From Ipomoea triloba (taxonomy: Eukaryota; Streptophyta; Magnoliopsida; Solanales; Convolvulaceae), in contig NC_044917.1 of the NCBI RefSeq assembly GCF_003576645.1, positions 20,758,446 to 20,822,445 of the forward strand: a stretch of 64,000 nt of DNA, in the 5' to 3' direction. The position numbers and the translations under genes are program-made. The first letter of the stretch is position 1. Each line of letters begins with the position of its first letter. Positions 1-12,510 of this stretch are shown in pieces. A model generated the notes under the pieces. It worked only from the letters and a program-made list of their open reading frames with translations, had not been told where the DNA came from and ran no database searches.

Positions 1-66
<66 letters not shown>

Positions 67-75
67 TATATATAG
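1..75. repeat. TG/TA compound microsatellite
   Basis: A (TG)n run passes into (TA)n and then (CA)n. It starts at the window edge, so its true length is unknown. Confidence 0.95.
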
Positions 76-1306
76 AATTACATTCATGTACAAACATATC
101 TTAAAATACAAATATGTGGATTGATGTGGATTGTTTGATGGTGGGTTTTGACGGCTGGATGTGCTTGTTGTATTTTGTTTAATTTTTTTTTTTATTTTTT
201 TTTGTCTGAGTTGCGCGGGCATGGTTTTTATTTTAATTGGGGGGTATTTTGGGCATTTTACTTCTGGTGGGTAATTTAAAGCCGATTTTATCTCACTGGT
301 AAGTTTAGGGTTATTCCGCGTTATTCTCCACTTGCTGTCACGCACGTCGATTGGCTTCTCGGACTTGTCGACTTTCTTCGTCAGCTGTTTTCGTCTGGCA
401 TCTGAGGGAAAGGGATGGTCGTCTGTGGGATCCTCACGAGGAGCAAACAGCAGGGTCCATCGGCATACGCTGTTGACCGAGGTATTTTTTTCTTCTTTTT
501 TTGTTTGGTTCGCGTAGTGCAGTGGTACTATTTTTGTTTCGTAAAGGACGTGTTTCCGGGTTGGGGGGTTCGGTGTGTGATGTGGGTGCTGCTGGTGTTG
601 AATGTGGTGGTATGTATTCTTTATGTGTTTTTTTTATGGTTGTGATGTTTTAATATTAGAGGGTTTTGGTTGTGTCGCCTCAAGGTTCGTGGTTTTATGT
701 TGTTTTTTGGTATGGGTTTTACCGTTTGATGTCGTTTTGGGGGAATTTGGATGGGTGCTTGTTCGGGGTGTATGGTGTGTTGGTTTATGTGGTTTTTGAC
801 AGTTGTGTATTAGGGGTTTATGTCGGTAGTATGCCTTGTTTGTTGCTACTGTTTTTATATTATTTATTATTTTTTTCTTGTGATTCATTTCGTGCATAGA
901 TATCATAGTTGGACGTGTGTAGGGTTACTGTATTTTGGTTTCGGTGTTACTGCAATCTTGTTGATAGTTAGTTTGTTTATGTGATAAGTTGCTTAAAATG
1001 GACAATGGTGAGCTTGAATTTGCTAAGCAAGAGATGTTGTCTTAGTCAAAATTTTGCCAAATTTCCAAATTGTAATTCTTTTATAGCTTTCTAAATGTTT
1101 GAAGGTGAAATTGGATATTTTCTTTACCAGAAATCAGTGTATGGTGTAGAGGTTTCTTAGAACCTTGCGAATCATAACCCTTTCTGAAGCATGTATAGTG
1201 TTGGCTGTTGTGTGGGTTTCTAACGTCAATGGCCCGGCTTATGATCTTTGGTGTGTGCACTCGTCCGGGCACTAGAGTGCATGTAGTCATTTATTTGGGC
1301 TTATTC
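76..1306. other. G/T-rich stretch, no supported gene
   Basis: The plus strand is T-rich and G-rich, with short open frames only and no recognisable domain. It probably belongs to the same decayed element as the Ulp1-like fragment downstream, because the style and the GTGTGCAC-type words continue into it. This is an inference from composition only. Confidence 0.4.
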
Positions 1307-1806
1307 CCACTATGTGCTCAACTATTATAACTATGAGTGGTTTTTGTGTTGCAGAAATTGAGCGTGTGCACTTGTGGCCTTTAATGTGTGCTATTAATAA
1401 TGATACTCCATCGCTGAATTGTATGTAAGTGCATCGGCCTGGGTACCTGAGTGCATGTAGTTATTTGTTTGGGGTCTAGCTTGCGCTGTTGTGGTTTTTT
1501 TTTTTTTGTCTAGGCGTGTGCGTTTCTTATACCCACTGTGTGCCCAACTATAATACCTCTGCGTGGTATTTGGGTTTCATAAATTGGGTGTGTGCAATTG
1601 CAGCCCTTAATGTGTGCTATTAATAATCATACTACACAACTAAATTGTACGTGTGTGCACCGGCCTGGGTACCTGAGTGCATGTACTTATTTGTTTGGGG
1701 TCTAGCTTGCGCTGTTGTGGTTTTTTTTTTTTTTGTCAATGTGGGTGTATTTGTATATCCCACTATGTGCTCAACAATTAAAACTCTGCGTGGTATTTGT
1801 TTGCAG
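1307..1806 (+). repeat. Tandem repeat, about 225-bp unit, about 2.2 copies
   Basis: Copies begin at about 1307, 1531 and 1760 with CCCACTATGTGCTCAAC or close variants. Each full unit runs through GGCCTGGGTACCTGAGTGCATG, then GGGGTCTAGCTTGCGCTGTTGTGG, and ends in a poly-T run. The third copy is partial and ends just before the Ulp1-like coding piece. Copies differ at several positions, so the duplication is not recent. Confidence 0.8.
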
Positions 1807-1872
1807 ATGTTTTTCCCCATCATTAGGTGTGAACACTATTTTCTCATTTGTTTTTACTTTCGTCGTTTTCGG

Positions 1873-2375
1873 ATGGAGGTCATTGATAATAACTCTACTC
1901 CAACGGCAACGAAGCATAAGTATGGTGAGTCGCTGGTTGATATGGTACTTAATGTCCGCTTTTACCATTTGATTGTTGGTTGCATATTGTTTTGCCTTTG
2001 TTCGTTTTTTATTTTCTAAACTATTTTTTTTCACGGTGGGTTTTTTTTTATTTGTAGCAGGACATGCTATCCGAATTCTTTACGAAAATTCATCCTAGGA
2101 GGTCGGTGCTGTGTGCGGGGTTGGTGCCTAAGCGGATGCAGATAGCTTGACGGGATGTGAGGAATAAGTTTGATTGTGGCGTATATCTTATGCGCCACAT
2201 GGAGACATTTATGGGTCAGGCGATTTCGCGGTGGGACTGTGGGATTGTGAAGGGGGACTACGCTATACTGCACAAATTGCGTTCGCAGTACATGAAGGAT
2301 CTTGTTGTGTCGGAGTATAATCTGCATAGGTCGAGGAATTTGGCTTGGGCGTATCAGTCAATCACTGGACCCTAA
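1873..2375 (+). pseudogene. Ulp1-type cysteine protease C-terminal fragment (transposon-borne)
   Basis: Two coding pieces join across a plausible intron (GT at 1945, AG at 2059-2060). The first reads MEVIDNNSTPTATKHKYGES and contains the catalytic-Asp neighbourhood. The second contains DCGVYLMRHMETFMGQ, the catalytic-Cys motif of the C48/Ulp1 SUMO-protease family. An in-frame TGA after residues KRMQIA, where the family normally has Trp, interrupts the frame. The upstream His part of the triad is not visible. In plants such domains are common cargo of MULE-type and related DNA transposons. The short length, nonsense codon and repeat-rich surroundings argue for a decayed element rather than a cellular SUMO protease. 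Confidence 0.75.
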
Positions 2376-4090
2376 GCTAGTTTATAGGGTTGGGTGTTCC
2401 ACTATGTTCCGTACTGGGGTTGGTGGGTTCTTTGCCTACACTGTGTGGTGTGTAATGTTTTGGTGGTAGTTGTTTTTTTCGACGTAGCATATTTATATAA
2501 GTTTTTACCTTTTGCTTAGTGCTCGATATGCATATCAACTTATCACACGGGCTACTGTGTGTTTGTTATGTTTTTTGGCCAGACGTAATTATTAGTAAAG
2601 AATTGCATTTCTAATTTCCATCGTTGTTCTTTTCTAGCTTTTTTGGTTATGTTTAATTTAGTGTCGTTGTTGGTATTGGTATTTTCATGTATTTGTGTTA
2701 TTGCCAATGTGTGCGCGATATAGTTTTCCTTTGTGACCGATTTCTATGCCGCTTATGCACATGTTTTTTGTGTGTGCGATATCTTGTTGGGGTTTTGTTA
2801 TTACACTGTTATTTACTGCCAAATTGCAGTGTATCACCGTGTTTAGGTGTTTTGTCGGGGTGTGTGCAGTCTGGTTACGGCAGAGAGTGCTCGCTATTCA
2901 AACTGGGGCATTTATCATGTGTGCACTCGGGTACCTCCGTGTGTGCTAGCTATGGGGGATAAGTGACGTAAACCGCCTGTATTGCACATATTTAATTCTT
3001 CTGAATTGGTAATACGAATATGATTGTCTGTGTATCAATATTAACTAAGTATGAATACAGTCTCATCTGTTTCAAAAATATCATCTCAAAAACAAGTAAA
3101 TTTAATCGGCTTCATATGATTCAGTATCGCATCTCTTGTGGTGGTCCACTCCTGTGAATGGCACGAATACTAGCTTGTACCTGCGTTTCAGAGAGCAAAT
3201 TGTTGTCAGTGCACACATTTCGCCATATACATGCACTCAGTTAATATATGCATTACAACCACGTGATCCACTCCAAAAAATTTGCAATTTCTGCAATTCC
3301 AAACCTGGGATTTGTTATGTCTTAATTGCGCACACATTAACGTAAACCAGCGCACACATTAACATAAACTTCTGCACCCATTAACGTGTACTCGTGCACA
3401 CATGAAAGTACACCAGTGCACAACAAAGGGGAATAACACACAGAGCATAAGACAATGTGTGCACCAGTACGTGTGTGCACTGAAGTATGAATGTGTGCGC
3501 ACTTGAATGTCAGGCTATTGCGATGGAGAATAAGACAATGCGTGCGCGGCTAGGTTTGTTACTGTGCTGGGTGCTATCATATTGCGGTGTCGATGCGTGC
3601 ACAGTACCATGCATGTTTCTTCCATTTGCATTATCAGGGATAGTCGATGTTACTCATAATGGGGAATTACTACATCTGTGTGGCATATTGTGTGTGCTCT
3701 AGCATGGGTTATTCAATTCATTCGTCTATGCTATAAGGTGCGTCATACTGTTTTCGAGTTTCGACTATTACGATCACCATACCCTAGATGTTTTCATCAG
3801 AATTCTACGATAGTTCTCTAACAATTAGATACGCATATCAACAACAAACTAGGTCTGGTAATCAAAATTCATCCATCATTATTACTAACTTGAGTTGTTC
3901 TCCCACAGGCCTACGCCATTGGCATCCATGGATTCTCTAAAGCGTTGTTCGAATTCCAGAGGACTCCGCGGCCGACGCTGGTGAAGACGTAGACTAATCC
4001 TACCAAACTTACACCACCTTATGTTTTGCGGTAATTGCCTTCCTATTATAACACAGTGATTCTTTCCTAGTCAATTGCCCTTATTACCCT
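2376..4090 (+). other. Non-coding remainder of the element, with GTGTGCAC-type repeats
   Basis: No gene is supported. Between about 3327 and 3490, words such as GCACACATTAACGTAAAC recur about every 20 bp (three to four imperfect copies). GTGTGCAC also recurs upstream near 1360, 1600, 1650 and 2900. Dense short words of this kind resemble subterminal transposase-binding repeats of DNA transposons. No terminal inverted repeat could be fixed. Confidence 0.45.
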
Positions 4091-4220
4091 TTAATTCCAA
4101 TAATCAGATCAAATAATTGTTTGCTACCATTAATTCCCATCCGTCCATCATACCTAATCTAAAGGCCACAACTAATCTACATGTTTGTATTTTAAGGGTG
4201 TTTGCATGTGAATGCAACCC

Positions 4221-4470
<250 letters not shown>

Positions 4471-4473
4471 TGT

Positions 4474-4921
4474 CTAAAAACATAATAACTCTCAATCAAG
4501 GTTATATCCTTGATTTATGTCCCTCTTTTTGGATGCTAATAAATGTGTACATTTAACTTTAAATGTTGTACACTTCAATGTTATTAGACAAAATTGTCCC
4601 TACTACATTCTTGTTATACAAAACTACCCTTACACCGTTATAACACCGTTAGTTTTAACTCCATCATTATTACCCTACACCTATATCTATCATATCTTTT
4701 TCCTATTATTTAATTGTCATTTTATTTAAATTATTAATTTCTATTTAATGGTTGATTATATTTTAGTTAAATTTCTATGAATGGTAAATCATATATGTGT
4801 GTATAAAATACATATATTATTTGTGTATATATAATTTGAATTATACATTTTAATTATTTTTATTTATTAATATTTTAATATTGGGCATAAGTTTTCGCGC
4901 ATCGCGCGTACAAAATACTAG
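4474..4921 (+). mobile_element. Non-autonomous Helitron (3' end clear, 5' end approximate)
   Basis: The right end shows a GC-rich hairpin with CGCG arms (TCGCGCATCGCGCG, 4895-4908), then a short spacer and CTAG at 4918-4921 followed by T. That is the usual plant Helitron 3' terminus. The left end is taken at the TC of TCTAAAAACATAATAACTC after the microsatellite, which is approximate. The body has AAAATTGTCCCTAC and AAAACTACCCTTAC phrases and no coding capacity. Confidence 0.6.
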
Positions 4922-4952
4922 TATATATACATATATATACATATATATATAC

Positions 4953-4985
<33 letters not shown>

Positions 4986-4990
4986 CATAC

Positions 4991-5022
<32 letters not shown>

Positions 5023-5113
5023 ATCCATATATATATATATACATATACATATATATATTCATATATATGTATGTATGTATGTATATATGTGTATATATGT
5101 GTATATATGTATG

Positions 5114-5146
<33 letters not shown>

Positions 5147-5175
5147 GTATATATATATGGATTGTATGTATATAA
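4922..5175. repeat. TATACA/TATG microsatellite
   Basis: About 250 bp of TATATACA and TATGTATG blocks directly abut the Helitron CTAG end. Confidence 0.95.
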
Positions 5176-5503
5176 GTTAATATCTATATTATTATTGTTA
5201 TAGTGGACCGTATGTATACATATATAATATATTTATATAAATAAATATTTCTTTATTATTTGAATTAAATGAGTTAAAGTGGGTTGGGGGGTTATATGAG
5301 TTACATCGGTTTTAGTTATTCTACCCATTATTATTACATAACTTTGTATTGATGAGGATGAGATGAGGTCTACATATTCTTCTCTTTTTTTTTTCTTTTT
5401 TTTTTTCTTTTTTTTTTCTCCTTCTACCTTGGCCAAAAGTTCATTTGTTTAGTAGAGGAAAATTCTTCTCCTCCTCCTTTTTCTCCATTGTGCCGTCAAC
5501 TTC

Positions 5504-5506
<3 letters not shown>

Positions 5507-5563
<57 letters not shown>

Positions 5564-5581
5564 NTATATATATATATATAT
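5507..5581. repeat. TA microsatellite with one unresolved base
   Basis: (TA)n of about 75 bp containing an N at 5564, so the true repeat number is unresolved. Confidence 0.95.
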
Positions 5582-5633
5582 TCAAGTAGGAACTCTTCTT
5601 CCTTCAAGAGCTTGGTAAGTCTTCTATTTTTAT

Positions 5634-6595
5634 GAGAAAATTGTAATTTTGGTCCACTGACTATAGGGGTCCTCTTAATTGCAGTCCACGCCTTTCAAAA
5701 GTGTTAGTCCATACCATGACTATTCAATTTTTGTCACTCCGACCAAATCTCACCAGAATTTTCTAAACCTTAAAATAACGAGGGCATTTTAGTCATTTCA
5801 CACCCTATTTTTTCTTCTCTAGCAAGCTATCACTTTCCCGGCGACGACAGGTTTCATCCTTCACCTCTCCGGCGAGCCCTTCACCCCCATCCTTCACCTT
5901 CTCTTGTTCTTCTCCGGCAACCTACAACGCGAACTGGACCTAGGACAACCCACTGACTGACCATTCGACGTGGCCGGCAGCCGGATCGTCGGTAGTTGAA
6001 GCGGTAATAGCTTCCCATCAGAGAAGAGCTCATCAGCAAAAAGCATAATCTTTGGACGGCCAAGTCGGAACTCGGAATCCGCTACATCAATGCCGAGAAC
6101 TTTTGGATCTGAATCTTCCTGCTTATCATCACCGCACTTGTCTGCCGCGCGTGGTGGTGAAGATGAATGCTTAGCTCCAGATCTTAATCTTCCAGTGTTG
6201 TTGACGCACGCCAATGCCATCTCTTGCCATAGGAAACTACCGGCCAAATTTCATGGACTTCATTTCTTTATTTTGATTTCTCGTTTTCTAAATTTATTTT
6301 AAACTCAATTTTTAGAAAGCAATGTTATTTCGCCGGAGAAGGCATTTTGGTCTGCCGGAGAAGAAGAAGAAAATGTGGATTTGCCGGAGAAGAAGAAATA
6401 GGGTGTGAAATGACTAAAATGCCCTCGTTATTTTAAGGTTTAGGAAATTCCGATGAGATTTGGCTGGCAATTTGGCCGGAGTGACCAAAATTGACAAAAA
6501 TTGAATAGTCATGGTATGCAATTAACACTTTTGAAAGTCGTGTACTGCAATTAAGAGGACCCTTATAGTCAGTGGACCAAAATGACAATTTTCTC
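5634..6595. mobile_element. MULE (Mutator-like) with long TIRs and 9-bp TSD
   Basis: The ends are GAGAAAATTGTAATTTTGG at 5634 and its near-perfect reverse complement ending at 6595. The inverted repeats run about 190 bp, down to the segment around TAGGGTGTGAAATGACTAAA. Both ends are flanked by the identical 9-mer TATTTTTAT (5625-5633 and 6596-6604), the target-duplication length of Mutator elements. There is no transposase inside, so it is non-autonomous. The internal 560 bp are GC-richer than the surroundings and carry a gene-like fragment on the minus strand. Confidence 0.92.
5894..6218 (-). pseudogene. Captured host-gene fragment, DUF1645/MAKR-like
   Basis: An open minus-strand frame inside the MULE begins at an ATG (MALACVNNTG) and includes ADELFSDGKLLPL. 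This resembles the ADELFxxGxLxPL motif of plant DUF1645 and membrane-associated-kinase-regulator-like proteins. It is preceded by a low-complexity Ser/Pro stretch and an acidic DDKQEDSDP segment. The fragment lies wholly between the terminal repeats, as in a Pack-MULE. The family assignment is from memory of the motif and is tentative; that it is coding-like foreign cargo is better supported. No promoter or intron structure is evident. Confidence 0.5.
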
Positions 6596-6604
6596 TATTT
6601 TTAT

Positions 6605-7056
6605 TTATTTATTTTTTATTTTATGGGTAGAATATGAATAGGATTGTAATCTTTTATGTGTGCTTATATGTATACTTTGTTGGTGTTGTTGTTGATGATG
6701 ATGGATGATATGAGATAGTTGAAGAGGGGAATCCCGATATTGACGTTTAGGAAATATCAGAAAGATTTTAGCACCGTCAAGTAAGTGGATTTCTCATCTC
6801 ATGCCCTGCCCTTAATTTTTATGTTTTAGCGTAAGGTTAAAACATGTGTTCTTGAGATTGTGTGTAGATTTCTCATGTTAGGAATTTCTACACCCAATAG
6901 ATTGTATGCATATGAAATTATACCTATTCTTGCTTGGGATTTTTTTAAATGCATGAAATTGAGTGTATATATGTACATGTTCGTATTTCTTATATATTAA
7001 TAAAAATATTTTTTTATGTTTATATATGTACGTATGTCATGAATTTAAAAAAAAAA

Positions 7057-7122
<66 letters not shown>

Positions 7123-7269
7123 CTATCGGTAATAGATTTTTATTGCATAAAAATAATAATAATAATAATAAAATTTCACTACATTAGGAGTAAATACATA
7201 TACTATAATCTATCTAATCAAATGTACAAACCAATTAAACGTATATATATGTACGAATCATCTACCAAG

Positions 7270-7327
<58 letters not shown>

Positions 7328-8627
7328 GTACTAGTATATATGTTTATGATTGTTGTATGTGTATTTGGCATTATTTAAATATATAAAAATTATGAAATTC
7401 GTATGAAAAGCCTATGTTTTGTTTTGAAAAGAAATTGGTTATGTGTGTGTGTGTGTGTAACCTTGTTTGAAAAAAATAATAAAATATAACATTAATTATA
7501 TTATGTATATGCATATGCCGTATGTGTATATTTGAATATTCTTGAAATGTGTATTTTTTATTTATGTTGTGTATATATAGGATTCCTTGTTGTGTAAAAG
7601 TATATTAGTGCCAATTTGTATAATTGACCATAATGTGGAATTTATCCTATTTGGGTGAGAAATGAATTTTCTATGAGAAAAATTTCAAGGGCTTTGAATT
7701 AGCATGTTGTTATTTCAAAAATATTTTTTTTGTCAAGTCGATTTAGACTCTAAGTGTGTTTTTACTTTACAAAATGGTTATGAAGCCTATGAGCAAGTAT
7801 TATATTAAAATAAAATATTTTCAAATCTATGGAAGTTATGTTGAAATTGTGATACTTTGAGCATGATGAATGATTGAAATGATACTCTATGTTGTGGAGT
7901 ACCCGTTATGAACAATTCTCGAGTACTAGGGCATTATGTTGTATCTTGTTGGTTGAGATGAGTCTATGTACCCTAATGTACAGGGTAGTCAGTAGAAACT
8001 TATCCTGACTATTAGGGCTGGTAACTTCCCAGTGAGGCTTGGAATCCTCACTCGGGGGTGTGCAAACTTAAGGTTTGAGTCCAGTTTCCACTAGAAATGG
8101 GAAATGTGTGGAGTTCAGGTTGGTCCTGTTCACTAGGGCCTAAGAATAAAGGACCATGTCTCATTTGTGTGTGATATACTTCCATATGCTTTTTGGTATA
8201 TTTATCTATAACCTTATTTTCTAAAGTAAAGGTACAAGCAAGCGAGTTATTGAAGGATTGAGTAAAATTCTTTTTCTAAATTATTTTAAGGGCAGTCCCT
8301 TACTTAGCAAGTTTTTGCTAACCCTTTTCTCTTTGTTGTTGTTGTTGTTGCTGCTGCTGCTGCTTGTTTAAGCAACAGGAGATAACTGATGAGTTATGCT
8401 GAGATGAGTGCGGTAGGATGAGCTGCTAATGGCTCTCGAGACTTAGTTGTTTTTATTTTGAATCAAAGGCTTGGAATTGATGTTTTGGTTTAAGACTTTT
8501 GTTTTGAGGATTGTTAATCTCTTCTACTTTGTAGTTAGCCTTAGCACTTAGGTCTGTTGGTTGCCAAAGTGTGGCGATAATACCTTCAATTCTTCAATTG
8601 GTCTTGAAAAATGGGGGTGTTACAGTC
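6605..8627 (+). mobile_element. Probable LTR, 3' part (continues left of the MULE)
   Basis: The stretch ends in GGGGGTGTTACA at 8627, a common right end of plant Gypsy LTRs (mirror of TGTAACACCCC). The 8.0-8.6 kb text has no coding. The MULE at 5634 appears to have landed inside it, so the LTR would extend left past 5585. The left TG end was not found and no primer-binding site follows 8627. It may be a solo or truncated LTR. Confidence 0.4.
7064..7323. repeat. Two TA microsatellite tracts
   Basis: (TA)n at about 7064-7122 and 7276-7323, separated by AT-rich unique sequence with a short (AAT)n run. Confidence 0.95.
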
Positions 8628-11600
8628 AAGGATAGTGTTTGACTTTCTCAAAGAAAATGTGAGGAGTGGCGTTGATAAGAAAACCGATTGGTTCAAGAAA
8701 ATTCTTGGTTTTGGGTTCGTGATTGGCGAATTATTGAAGTTCGAGGGATTCACTTTTCGTGAAGGCTCCGCTGGGTGTCGAACTCATTTCCATATGAAGT
8801 CCAAGCCACCAAGTTATGACAAGAGGAAGGCAAGTGCAATAGGAGTTCAAGTTTCTACCCCACCAAAGAAGAAATTGAAGGCTTTGGTAGCAAAAGGAGC
8901 ACCATCTACTCTAGCTGCGAAAGGAGCTTCCACTTCTAAGGCACCCGAGGCGGTGACCAAGAAGGCCTACCAAGAAAGCTCCTGCCAAAGCTCAGGCGGA
9001 GACATTAAAGAAACCTTCCAAGAAGGCTTCTAAGAATAAAGCACCCATACTCCCTATTGTTCAAGTACCTATTGTTGAACAAGCTGTTATTCCATCCACC
9101 ATTCTAGCTGATGTTCCAACTGAGGAGACTGTTGATGAAGTTCCTACTGTACTAGTTCCAGTTGCCCAGCTAACTGATGAAGTTACCAGGGTGAACCCGA
9201 TCCAACCTAATGAAAATGAAGAAGATTATGATCATTTTCCCCTTACTAGGTTAGCTTCTAGGGCATAGAAGCGTAAGCAACCTGACTCTACCATGAGCCA
9301 ACAAGGAGAACAAGGCCCTGAAGCCCCACAGAAGAAGAGGATTACACCCTCATTCAATGGATGCAGCTCGAGAGGTCAGAAGGATCGAGCCACCACTGAA
9401 GTTGATCAGACTATCACACCTCTAACTAAGGAGAGGAGTACACCAGTTAGAGAAGATGAGGAATCTCATGGCATCTAGGCTGATATTCAACCTCCGAACC
9501 TCCCACAAGAACTGGCTAGAACAAAAGAGATGAAGAGTGTGAACAACGCCGAGGAGATAGCCGAGATGAATCGTAGATTCGTCGAGGAAGCAAAAGCGTT
9601 ACAAATGGCCGAAGACATCCAATCAAGATATATTGATGTTGATGCTAAGTTGGCACATCAACTTGCCCAAGAAGAACTAATTGAAGCTATTATTTAACTA
9701 GAAGAGATATCGGCTGATCAATCAAGAGAAACAATCCTTCAAGCCGAGCTTCAACGAGTTCTTGAATGGCAAATATGGCGCATGTCTAGTCTTGCGACGG
9801 TGGTTGAAAGTATTCAGCACATGTGAGATGAGGAAGTATGGGCGCTCAATTGGATGGGCACCTCATCCGTCTTTGCAGCCCCTCATCCAGATGAAATTGA
9901 CCAAGTTTACCAAGACAAGTTGGCTGGCAGAGAGACTAGAAAAGGCAAAGGTCGAGTAGTCGACGATGATATACCGACTCCTACTGACCTTGCTAAGTCT
10001 GATAGAAGACTTATTGAAAGAGTACAAAGGTTCTCTCGATTTCAAGTTAGGTTTGTTGATCACAACCCAGAAGTATGCACAAGTAATGCAGCCAATCAAG
10101 CCGAAGGATCAGGTGAAAACACTACCCGAGCAGATGATGATGCTAAAACTGAAGAAGTGGACACCACTTCAGTTGCTGAGGCTGAGTCCTATAGTGATCA
10201 GGCTGAACCATCAAATGATCAACCAGAAAACACACCAGTCAAGGGCGCAACACCTGATGCCGATGACTCCACTGAATCCTCAAGCTCAAATGATTAGGGT
10301 GATAAGGCAAATAATCAATGTCAAATGGTCGTATACCAAGGAGTAGTTGACTCAACTCCTTTGACTCGAGAGGATGACGAGCCGAGCATACCAGTTGAAA
10401 TCAATGACACACCTCACAGTCCCACACCGAATGTTGAAGTTCCTCGAAATGACTTGCAGATGGTGGTGTCAGGCAACCAGATTCACACCGAGGACTGAGG
10501 ACAAGCTGAACCCTACTCCAGTAGCACAGGTTGATTCGTCTCTTGAAGCAGAGATCAATCTGGGGCCAAGTTTGAGCTTAGCCAAAGGTGATAATAGGAA
10601 TGTGCTTCCTGGTGCGAGCTACGACGAATTTGAGCCGTCTACGGATGATCATTCATGGATGCCTCATTCCAATCCAAGGTCGATGAGTGATACTACATCA
10701 ATTCATTTAAGTCTTCAAATCATGGCCAAGGATAATCGAAGTCATTTCAGGCAATCCGTCGCACAAAGAAGGTCATTGATGCAACTAAGGCATCTATTGA
10801 CAATCAGCCACCCTCAACATCTCATGGCACTGAATTTGAAAATGCAGTGCTCAAAGCACTCACTAACGTCGAGATGATGATGGACTATTTAATGGAAGGA
10901 ATAACAAACCTCCATTCAGGCCAAGAGAATATACAAACAGAGCAACATTCTATGGAACACAACTACTTTGGGCTCAAGAAAAAGGTTGGTCTATCATGCT
11001 TAAAGTTGGATCTAGTGAACGAGAATGTTACTACTACTGGTGAAAATCTACTGCATGCTCTCTAGGAAATCACCAAGATCAAAGACATGGCCATCCGTCT
11101 ATCCCAAACCATTACTACGGCTCTAGATGATGCCAAAAAAGGGGGATGATTGAAGGAGAAGAGACCGGAGCGGATACTGATGAAGTGATAAAAATCAAGG
11201 CAACTGAGGAGATCGAGGCAATACAAGCAAACCCTAGTCTGATTTACTGGTTTTACCTCCTCCAGCTCCATCTTCTCAATGAAATCAACCACATTCTACC
11301 TCTCGTGGAGATAAGCATGGGAAATCAACTTCGGAGCAAAGGATGACCAAAACTGCTGATGGTCGATTTGTTCCATATGTGCCTTATGTTGAAGGGAGTG
11401 AAGAACAATTCGATGGCAACAACGTTCCCCCAAATTTGATGAAAAAGGACAATAAGGAAAGGCGGGATTTTCAATGGGCAAAGAATAGGGCCATTCAAGA
11501 AGAAAACGGGAGAAGAAATAAGCAAGAGGAAGAAAGAACGAAGAAACAGGAAGAAGCACTTGAGCACTTTAGACAAATGAAAGAAAAGATGGCCACAATG

Positions 11601-11910
11601 GAAATCATTAAGAAAAGAGATGAAGACCACATCAAGTCCAATGCAGTCTTCCAGATCATAACCGAAAACAAGCAGAGGCACATCGAAGGAATGAACACAA
11701 CAGATCTCATCTATTGATGGAAACGAGGTGTAATAGTTGGGCGTAACATTCTCGAAGCCTTCAAGAACCACTTCGTCTTCAAGATAAATGAAAAATATGC
11801 CAAGATAATCAAAGACAAAGGCATTCGAAAATCCAGAAGGATCCTCAACGACGAGCTTGACGTGAGGGATTTGATCGAATGGGAGAAACAAGAGTTTAAA
11901 AAGAAATGAT
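8628..11910 (+). pseudogene. Degenerate envelope-like / 3' coding region of a SIRE-like Copia retrotransposon
   Basis: Plus-strand open frames in shifting phases (about 8630-9033, 9293-9478, 9854-10297, 10374-10877, 11343-11717) share one composition: Lys/Ala/Pro-rich, then acidic, then a Glu/Lys coiled-coil (11343-11717, with EENGRRNKQEEERTKKQEEA). This order is like the extra ORF found 3' of pol in SIRE/Maximus elements. The placement fits, because a polypurine tract and LTR start follow at 12121. Several stops and frameshifts break it. No RT, integrase or protease motif is present, so the left half of the element is missing. The first frame starts at an ATG that overlaps the LTR-like end at 8627. 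Confidence 0.5.
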
Positions 11911-12120
11911 CATTGTATTTGTTTCTTCTATATTTCTCTTCATTGTAATAATTCTTATGTCTTAATAAAAGTGTGTTTTTGGGGTTGCTTTGAGTTTTAT
12001 TTCAAATAGTTATACTCCAAGAAACATGAACTTTTAAACTCAACTATTCTGCTTTATAATAAAAATCCTCTCTTGGACAAAATCAGCCTTATGGTTAGAG
12101 TATAGGTTTTGGCATCATCA

Positions 12121-12133
12121 GAAAAGGGGGAAA
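12121..12133 (+). other. Polypurine tract of the Copia element
   Basis: GAAAAGGGGGAAA follows the phrase GGTTTTGGCATCATCA. This arrangement is characteristic of SIRE/Maximus Copia elements just before the 3' LTR. Confidence 0.7.
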
Positions 12134-12408
12134 TTGATAGGAACCCATTGTACTTAGATTTTGATGATACCAAAGTTAGGAGTTTAGACCCCTAATTTCA
12201 CCTGTCAAGATGAGTCAGTGAATGGAACGAATGGTTATCCAGTAGAGTAGTTAATCATGTATTCGTGGACATCAACTCGTCAACTTGTAGTTGATAGCTC
12301 TCACTGTCAATATACCAAGGACGAATCATGAAGACAGAAGACTTGAAGAGATGAAAATCATAAGACAAAGACCAAGAGGTTATCAAAAGGCTGAATCATG
12401 GAAGGGTC
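12134..12408 (+). mobile_element. 3' LTR of the SIRE-like element, truncated
   Basis: It starts TTGATAGGAACCC, followed by TAGATTTTGATGATACCAAAG, typical of SIRE-type LTRs. It breaks off at 12409, where a different repeat end begins. Confidence 0.6.
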
Positions 12409-12510
12409 TAGGGGTGGGCAATTCGGTTCTGTTTATTCGAACCGAACCAAACTGAACCAATCCGAACCGAACCGAACTAGTGATACAAAACTGAACAGTT
12501 CGGGATTCTT
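12409..12510 (+). mobile_element. hAT-like MITE left end
   Basis: It opens TAGGGGTGGGCAATTCGGTTC, then repeated GAACCGAACC words. Many plant hAT MITEs start this way. The matching right end was not found; the CACTA terminus at 12511 interrupts it. Confidence 0.5.

Noticed and set aside
1645..2034. Overlapping open frames on both strands
   Set aside because: They cross poly-T tracts and the intron-like part of the Ulp1 pseudogene. Hydrophobic content comes from T-runs.
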